NCBI GenBank assembly: GCA_951230915.1
Contig: OX579639.1
Span: forward strand, 11,284,001 to 11,348,000
Source: Antitrichia curtipendula
Lineage: Eukaryota; Streptophyta; Bryopsida; Hypnales; Leucodontaceae
DNA: 64,000 nucleotides
Reading direction: 5' to 3'
The notes under the pieces were generated by a model that ran no database searches, was not told the DNA's origin, and worked only from the letters and a program-made list of their open reading frames with translations. The position numbers were made by a program, and so were the translations under genes. Each line of letters starts with the position of its first letter. Within the stretch, counting starts at the first letter, position 1. Below are positions 57,081 through 64,000 of this stretch, in pieces.

Positions 57081-60000
57081 CTAAGGATTGTAATCACTAT
57101 CTCCCTTCACTTCAGCCCCGCTACTCTCACCTCTTCTTTTCCATCCGGTGTCTTCATCGCTGGATGCTTCTTCCATATTGTCTGATGAAGATTGTAGAAT
57201 TCTCACTCCGGAACCATGTACTTCCCTAGATTTACGTGATCTGAATGCTTTACCCTCCTTTTTCACTTGTAATATGGACTTTCCAATGCTTTCCCTAAGG
57301 TCGGTGACCGGTTTTATTTTCGTCATCGGAGTAGGCTGAACTGCATCTAGGGGGGTTCTACTCACATTCGCTTTCTTCGATGGAGACATAGCAAAAGGCT
57401 CTATTGCTCTTTTCTTTTTGTCTATTTTAGACTCTTTCACAACTAATTGTCCTGCTTTTTCGCCTCCTTGAATGATTACCTTTGTTGCGCTCAAGGACTA
57501 CGGTATACGGTTTGCTGATTTGAGAAGACCTTGTGATGAATGCCTAGATTTTTGAGCGAACATTTGAGCCAACGTCTCGTCCTTGTCATCATCACTACGT
57601 GATGAAATGGATAGACTATGATTAATGAATTGCCGTTTTCCACATGATGAACCTCCACAACCATCCAAAGTTGTACTAGCAGTTGTAAGTAGTGTACGTA
57701 CACCCGGTGCAAGACCAATACGCGGTGGTAATTGGGGATCTCACAGAAGTGGCTCCTTTCCTTTTCCATTCCGGATTAGGATTGGACTCCCAGACTTCAT
57801 AAAATGCATGTCTTCATTCTCTTCTACTTCACGTGGTTTGATATTCTCAATCCTTGGTTCACCACTCTTCTTGTTCGAGAACACCGCTTTCAATTGAACC
57901 CTTGTGTTCCCCATATTCATTGGGACCTTTACCCCCAATCCGCCCTTGTCATTGTCTTTGTCAATCTGTTCCGCTCGTGCCGCTACCGTGGATGGAGAGT
58001 TGGGAATTGGAATCTCTTCACCCATTTCAGGAGTCCCACCATTGATAAGCATTGCCCCATTTATTGCCGCATCTCGTACATTCATTGCCTCCTTATCCGC
58101 TAAAATCTTTTCGCTAGTCAACAACCCGGTCCCATCCATATATTTGGCTATCGGAAGGTTCTCTTCATCACATCCACGATTGTCTTCATCTGATGTATAA
58201 TCGTAGACGTCTCGATCATTGGCTCCCAAATCTTCATCATTCTGATTAGGGCTTTGAAACGGCTCATCGTTCGAAATCGGCTCATCATAGTTCACAGCAT
58301 TTCCATCATAAAATGCAGCCTCATGATTTTCAACATCCGAATTGTGCATGTCGTTGTCCATAGCACCTCCATCATCGAATGTGGGCTCGCCATCTTCCGA
58401 ATCCTCATTTTCGGAGATAGGCATATCTGTATCTTCGAAAAGCACGTTCTCCTAATACCATTTTTTCTCATCCCTTTCCTTGGATTAGGCTAAGACTTTT
58501 GAATTGGTGTACACGTACACCAAATCATCTGCTCTCTGTGGCTTCAACTTGTTCCTAGATTTGTTGTGAACAAAAGAATAGCTACTCCAATTTCGTTCAC
58601 ACGAAGAAGAGGAGACCGGTTGTGCCAATATCCTCTTGGCAATTGGAGCAATGAGCTTTCCACACGCGCCTTCAAAATCCCACCAAGCATGTGCCGACAA
58701 TTGCTGTTCACTCGGCTCCAATATGTTGTGGAATGGCGGTTCCCTAAGTCGAAAAGCGACAAACTCCTTCACAACCGCGGCGTAATCTCCTGGTTTACAA
58801 ATTTTCATGAGAACACGCTTGCATGCCTCTATCGCATTTTGATCGTCGGCTAATTCTTTGTCTTCCAGAAGGTAGGGGTTCAGAAGAGCTCCTGCAAAAT
58901 GCAGATCGGTCTCTACCATTTTGCGTCGGTCTTTAAAATACGCCAGCAGCGGATCGGCAAGAGCCTTGTTCAAACAAAAAGGCCCTCCAATCAAACCGGA
59001 GACGTGTTTTTCTAGATTTCTCATAATGTGCAAAACCTTGCCCATGCAGGGCGTCTTCGCATCCAAATCACGTAGCCCATGCACAACAGGACCCACCAAG
59101 TCCTTAAAATTCTGACAACGGCGCCAGAAATGCTCGCTCATAAGTATCTTAAATACCTCTCGACAGTCACTGCGAGATTTCGATGTCCGGCCAAACTTCC
59201 TCACGTACTCATTCCACTGCGGGTCCGTCACTGTCTGTTGCAATGGACCCTTCACCTTCAACAAACGTGCAATTGTGATGAAATTGGAGGCAAACCTTGT
59301 TTCACCCGGCATCAATAAGCTATACTTGGGCTCGTACTTCCGATATATTGCAAGCGGTTTATGCCTCATCTTGAAGAACTTCACTACGGTTTCCGCGTTG
59401 TCCACTTGGTCCATTATCCATGCTTGTTTTCCCCAATCTTTTAGCAACAAATTCAAGGCGTGTATCGCGCAACCTTGGAAAAAAATGTGTGGATATGTAG
59501 CAATCACTAGAGCACATGCTGCGGGTTCACAGGCGCATTATCTGTAGTCACTTGCACCACATTTTGAGGGCCCACTTGGACTATGAATTTCTCTAGGAGA
59601 GCGGCCAAATACGTAGCGTTCTTATCGGCCCCAATCGTATCCACCGCTCCTAGGAACTGCTCCCCCGTAGAGGACACTAGTATGGCATTTATCAATGGCC
59701 GATTCCCGGTCGAGCTCCATCCATCAATGGACAGCGTTGCTCCGAACTTTCTAATGCTGTCTTCGGTCCTCTTCTGTAAATTTGTCTGCACCTCCGCCTT
59801 TGCTTCGTCAAGCAATTTATTGCGTATATCATTGTACGATGGCAGGATGTAGGGCCTACCAAACTCAGCTGTTCTCTTCACTGCTTCTTTGAATGCTGGA
59901 TTTCGAGCTACAGCAAATGGGATGTTGGCCGCATAAAAGAATTTGGCCCAGATTGCATTTAGAATCCGTTTATTGGCCGTCTCAAATCCATCCGATAGCC

Positions 60001-60433
60001 TACTCTGCCTCTGCGGCCTACTGCTTGATCCCCGCACAGTGTCACGTTCGCTTGATGTTTGTGTATTTGGATTTCCATCAGAGGTCGCACGAAAGGATTG
60101 TTGTTGTGTTGTGCACGAGTCTTCTTGTGTACAAAGAGACGTCTGCCTCCCACTTGAAAGATCATTAGTGACCACAAGCATGCCATTGCCATCCACATTG
60201 TCTCCTGTAGATTTTTGTGGTATATCTCCATTGCAGCAAAGAAATAGATTTTGAACTTGAGATGTCAACTTCGGTCAAAGGCTTATTCCGTTATCTCTCA
60301 AACCTGATGCACCTTTATATCCTAGATGGCTAAACAAACGGCTTGTTTTCCTCGCGAACACCAATTTGCAAGCTTTGCATTCCACTTTACCAACTGATGG
60401 GGTACCATACCAACAAGACCAATCCTTGCTCAT
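57081..60433 (-). pseudogene. hAT transposase of element C (five in-frame stops, one frameshift)
   Basis: It starts MSKDWSCWYGTPSVGK at 60433 with a BED-type finger (CKAC ... HLGY), then NKRILNAIWAKFFYAANIPF, first Asp (SIDGWS), second Asp (TTDNAP) and the dimerisation region SSSCERNWSSYSFVHNKSRN. The C-terminal tail is acidic, then basic, to the stop at 57081. Stops lie at 60275-60277 (TGA), 58485-58487 (TAA), 58446-58448 (TAG), 57741-57743 (TGA) and 57498-57500 (TAG), all in the same frame as the flanking similarity. A frameshift lies near 59520, just after the second Asp. The tail is clearly one frame interrupted by stops. Confidence 0.85.
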
Positions 60434-60670
60434 AGTGACCAATTTGGATTGTTTATATTCGAATGAAATTGTAAAAGTAACGCAGTAACGGGTTGATAAA
60501 TTTTGTCAAAAACAAGATACACAATGTGTGCACAAAGCCTTGATAACCAAAGCCCCCCTGTCCACTGAACTATACATTACCAAGCAAGGGACCCAAAATG
60601 GGTCGGAACCTAGCCCTTGGAAATCAAAGCGTTCAGTTTCTCAAGAGTGCTTGCAAATGGCAAGGGTCTG

Positions 60671-60680
60671 GAATTTATAG
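60671..60680 (-). promoter_or_regulatory. TATA-like box of the element C transposase
   Basis: CTATAAATTC on the minus strand, about 240 bp before the ATG and about 60 bp from the array. Confidence 0.5.
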
Positions 60681-60739
60681 TTCTGAGGTCGCTAGTGACC
60701 GTCGAACAGGGAATGAAGAACATTATTTCGATCCCAACG

Positions 60740-61010
60740 GTTAGGTGGACTGTCGGACGCCTTCGGACGGGGTCGGACGGCATCAGACCGTCCCAACGAT
60801 CGGTCGGATAGGGTTCGGAATTCGGTCGGCAGTTCAGTCGGCGGTGCACAGGTCGGACGGGCTCTCTGTCCGAACGTCGGACGGTCAGTCGGCGGTGCAC
60901 AAGTCAGACGGGCTCTCCGTCCGAACGTCAAACGGTCAGTCGGCGGTGCACAGGTCGAACGGCCTCTCCGTCCGATAGTCGGACGGTCGGTCGAACCGAC
61001 CGATTTCTGT
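60740..61010. repeat. Element C array upstream of the transposase (51-bp unit)
   Basis: A unit of about 51 bp including GTCGGCGGTGCACAGGTCGG and CTCTCCGTCCGAACGTCGGA, three copies at about 60834-60985, plus scattered GTCGGACGG motifs. Confidence 0.85.
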
Positions 61011-62222
61011 TTGGGTTCACAAAGTGAAGGGCTCAAGTCTCAAGGGCTTGATCCTTACATGCCTAAGGCCCTATCTAGCGTATCTAGCTTGTGAAAAAAG
61101 AGCATAGACTTATGGAGTTATAGTTGGCGCATTGTATGTTCTCCACACTCAAGGAAATTGTTTGTTTTCCAAAATCAAACCGTAGACGTGTTCAATGTTT
61201 TAGCTTATTACTATTATTAATATGCACACCAATCTCTAGTGTCAAATTGCATATGAGTTGAAAAAAGTTGAAAAAATATATGTGTACTTCTCATGCCCAT
61301 TTTGTTTGACAAATTAGGAAACAAATTTTTCTTGGGATTGGACGTGAGATGGACAACTAAAAATCATGTTAGCACACTAAAATATACTTTTAAAATTGGT
61401 TCCTTTTATTTATATATACGTAAAAAGCTTTTATTTATTCCATTTTGATTTTTGAGATGGAAATTACAAAGTGTTTTCTATTTTGCGGGCAGTTATGGAT
61501 TTGCTATTGTAAAATAAACTTTGAAGTCTTGTATTTAATTCAATTTTTAATAGTTTTTGGAAAAAATTAAAGCAAAATAGGTACATTGTTTAGGGCAACA
61601 GTAGAACCGTTGGGATTGAGGTTTTTCAATTGCGTAATTATATTTTTTTCAATTTAGTATTTTGAACCAACCTCTACTTCTTGCGTCTTCCTATTTTTTT
61701 CATATATGTTGTACAATTCCAAATGATCTGAAAATTTTCAAGCACGTATCCAAATTGGTTTCAAGAATTAATTTAAGGAGTAACCACCATTTTGGACATT
61801 TTTCCATTTAAATGTGACCTTGTCAAGTGCAGCGGCCCTTTTTTTGGCTGCGCCCGAAAAAGTTTTTTTCAGCAATTACAAATCTAATACCTTGTAATTT
61901 ACAAGGTGAAAAATTCTGAAATTTTCCCTATTCTACACATTAACAAGTTTACTACAAAATCTACCAAGCATGTGTCCTGGCATTTAGGAATTCATCCATC
62001 AGTGACAGAAAAGTAACTTGTAATAGAAGGACGCAAATCACATAATTGCCCAAAAGGGATAGCACAAAATACCATAAACTCTTAGCAAATCAAAACATAT
62101 TTGCATTCTGCACATATTTTTATATTAAAAGAAACTCATAAATACCATGGGTACTACATTCTCCTAAGATCCAAACAACACTTCACGCAATTCTACCCTA
62201 TTCCAAAAAAAGGCCACCGGCA
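61011..62222. other. AT-rich spacer of element C
   Basis: No gene or clear repeat is seen between the transposase promoter array and the RING 3' end. Confidence 0.4.
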
Positions 62223-64000
62223 CTATATATTATTACCGCTACGTTCCCCCGATACACGAGACGGACCCTCATCACCCATGAGTCTTGCACTTTTGCGGCG
62301 AGGCGTATGCACAAGACTTGTTCCAACGGTGGGCCCTGCGGACCTAGCTTCCAAGTCAATGAGGCCAAACTGTCGTTTTGTTTCCGGAGAGTGGTCATCG
62401 TCGTCTTCCAACCTCCGTTTCTGCTTCCGCTTGGGAGACAAGTCCACTTCCCCTGCCTTCAACGCTTTGAGTGCACTATCCACTCAACGGACCAAGGCGT
62501 TGACTGCTGTGTCATCATCTTGCATGTATAACCATGCAGGTCGATCTCCTCCCATTAGAAACACCCTCCATGCACTTATGATGTCGCCCACCCTCTTATC
62601 AAATTCCCTTGCCACGTCCACATAATAATGCCCTGTAGTTGACATCACATCTATTTCCACAAAAGCACGAACTTCTGCGGCTTGTTCCAACTTGGACAAA
62701 AGAAGGGCCCTGCCTATCAAAGTGTGATTGTACGCCGAGTATTGCTCATGGAACTCTTGAGCATGCTCTTGTTCTATCCAATTGCCATCTCCATCTTTAC
62801 GCACCTCCTTTTCCGGAAATCGGAAGAATTTCTTGTGTTGCATGCTCCAATGTCCTCCCATGCTGCGACAAAACATTTCACGAGCCTCGTCATCCTCAAT
62901 ACCTCTGGCCCGCAACTCCACTTCTTTGTCCTTGGTCATCCACACGTAATGATCATTTTCACATGAAGACGCCTTGGTTAGGTCGTGCACTTGGTCTAAT
63001 GAATTCCACGTTATAGGTTTTCCCCAATGCATGTAATTTTGAAATTTGTATGGCACTTGGTCAAGTGGAAGGTTCCATCAATTGTATTCGTGGCCGGGGG
63101 GCATACCTTCTGAGATCCCAAGCATTTCATAGAACCTTGGGCAGAAAGGAGTTTTACACTTGGGACACTATGATTGAATGAGAGATGCTTTGACAATGCA
63201 TGTGACATGAAAAATGTGGCGGCATTGACCCATTGTTAGGGCTCCTTCCGGACCAGTATGACTTAGGCAAATGCTACACCTGCCCTCCATGATTTCGACG
63301 TTAGGATCACGAGCGTGCACGACTTCCTTCTCATTCTTCTTGATGTGTGCTGAAAACGTGTTGTAAGGGACCCATCCTTCCTCTGCTTCCAAGGTCCAAT
63401 TGATGTGGGGATGCTGGTTGTTATTTGCATGGTTCAAGCGCTCAAACATTGCATCCATGTCTCCCCAATACGTAATGTCGGTGGACCCCCTCGGATGTGC
63501 CTCAAACATCTGTTTCAGTCGCCAAAAAGAGCTCTCCACGGCTTTGCATTCATCTTCCGACTTCATTGCTAATTTCAGGAGCCTTTTCATTGCTCGGGAT
63601 ACTACGGTCGGTTTGTCTTCGAGCTTCTGTACCCATGCCAACCATCGAGAGTCCGCACTGCCCGATGGCATGTTGCTATCCAACCACACAATTCGTTTCA
63701 AGCGCACCACCTCAGACCAAGCATGGGCATTCTCTTTGGTCGCCTCATCCAATTTTTGCTTCAATTCTTCGACCTCACTTCCTTCCGTTTGCATGGAAGC
63801 ATCTTGCAATGTTGGAGTAGGATTACAAATGGCGGTTTTAGGATTTACTTCCCTGCTCTTGTGGCCCTCCACAGCTGCATCTTTTTCAAAAGGAAGAGAG
63901 AGTTGATCACTCTCTTGAGTCTCTTGCACCTCTTGTGTTATGGGCACCAACCCTGGAATATCCTTCATCGGCTGCTCAAATGAGCGCTCATGGATCCTCT
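62223..64000 (-). pseudogene. Coiled-coil RING-H2 protein of element C (partial, three in-frame stops)
   Basis: The gene runs off the right edge; the frame is open from 64000. It has an acidic region, a coiled coil (EVEELKQKLDEATKENAHAW), the domain preceding the RING, then CSIC, GPEGALTMGQCRHIFHVTC and, after TAG at 63168-63170, CPKC with KTPF. Further TGA codons lie at 63078-63080 and 62484-62486, all in one frame. The C-terminal part is longer than in B and ends in a basic stretch (LSPKRKQKRR) before the stop at 62223. It is the most divergent of the three RING proteins, but domain order and zinc ligands agree. Confidence 0.8.

Larger units (their letters stand above)
56318..64000. mobile_element. 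hAT transposon C, left end to window edge (partial)
   Basis: The left terminus CAGGGTTGTCACATTTTAAC at 56318 is followed by an array of GTCGGACG motifs, a transposase (-), its promoter array, and a RING gene (-) that runs off the window. The 8 bp before it are CCCACATG, which fit the usual hAT target pattern poorly, and the partner end lies outside. The kinase gene expected from A and B is not seen and would have to lie beyond 64000. Confidence 0.75.

Noticed and set aside
40305..63170. U-to-C RNA editing or programmed readthrough as the reason for in-frame stops
   Set aside because: Editing of that kind is known for plant organelle transcripts, not nuclear transposons. Methylation-driven mutation explains the pattern more simply, though RNA data could reopen the question.

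Overview
The window looks like nuclear DNA of a land plant. It is AT-rich, its genes are transposon genes, and it holds an internal run of plant-type CCCTAAA telomere repeats, CACTA (En/Spm) termini and spliced decayed exons. A bryophyte or other seed-free plant is a guess that the sequence alone cannot settle. I see no rRNA, tRNA, CRISPR array or ordinary host gene.

The main content is a family of large hAT-type DNA transposons, one nested inside another. Element A runs from 16048 to 50583 (34.5 kb as it stands, about 16.3 kb without its insertion). It has CAGGGTTGTC terminal inverted repeats and an identical 8-bp target duplication, CTCTTAAG, on both sides. Element B (28632-46853, 18.2 kb) sits inside the RING gene of A, with CAGGGTTGTCATA-like ends and the duplication ATTGGAAT. 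Both duplications fit the nTnnnnAn pattern of Ac-type hAT elements. A third element, C, starts at 56318 and runs off the right edge. Two older, decayed relatives flank A: D (kinase remnant, 11.8-13.1 kb) and E (RING remnant 50.85-52.2 kb, worn right end at 54793).

A and B each carry the same three genes: a BED-finger/hAT-dimerisation transposase, a protein-kinase-like protein, and a coiled-coil RING-H2 protein that looks like a ubiquitin ligase. C shows the transposase and the RING gene before the window ends. Each of the seven genes whose 5' side is visible is preceded by a GC-rich minisatellite and then a TATA box roughly 130-270 bp before the ATG. The repeat unit is specific to each element: CCGTCC/GGACGG in A, GGGCGGGGACTC in B, GTCGGACGG in C. 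Related arrays lie next to the termini. The inference is a self-contained regulon in which an element-encoded DNA-binding protein, perhaps the transposase itself, recognises both ends and promoters.

Decay is patterned. The transposase of B and the kinase of A are uninterrupted. The other genes carry in-frame TAA, TAG or TGA codons that a single C-to-T change (or G-to-A) would explain, with few frameshifts. This is what long-term cytosine methylation would leave.

The left 11 kb holds an older landscape: a decayed multi-exon gene on the minus strand (about 480-6290) split by a CACTA element (1306-3689, duplication ATA) and by a 751-bp inverted-repeat element; a family of palindromic GGTCCAGCTGGTGG repeats; and a 329-bp foldback. 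Element B also contains a dead Tc1/mariner copy (36081-37315) and long tracts of a degenerate TTCCATCCCAA satellite.
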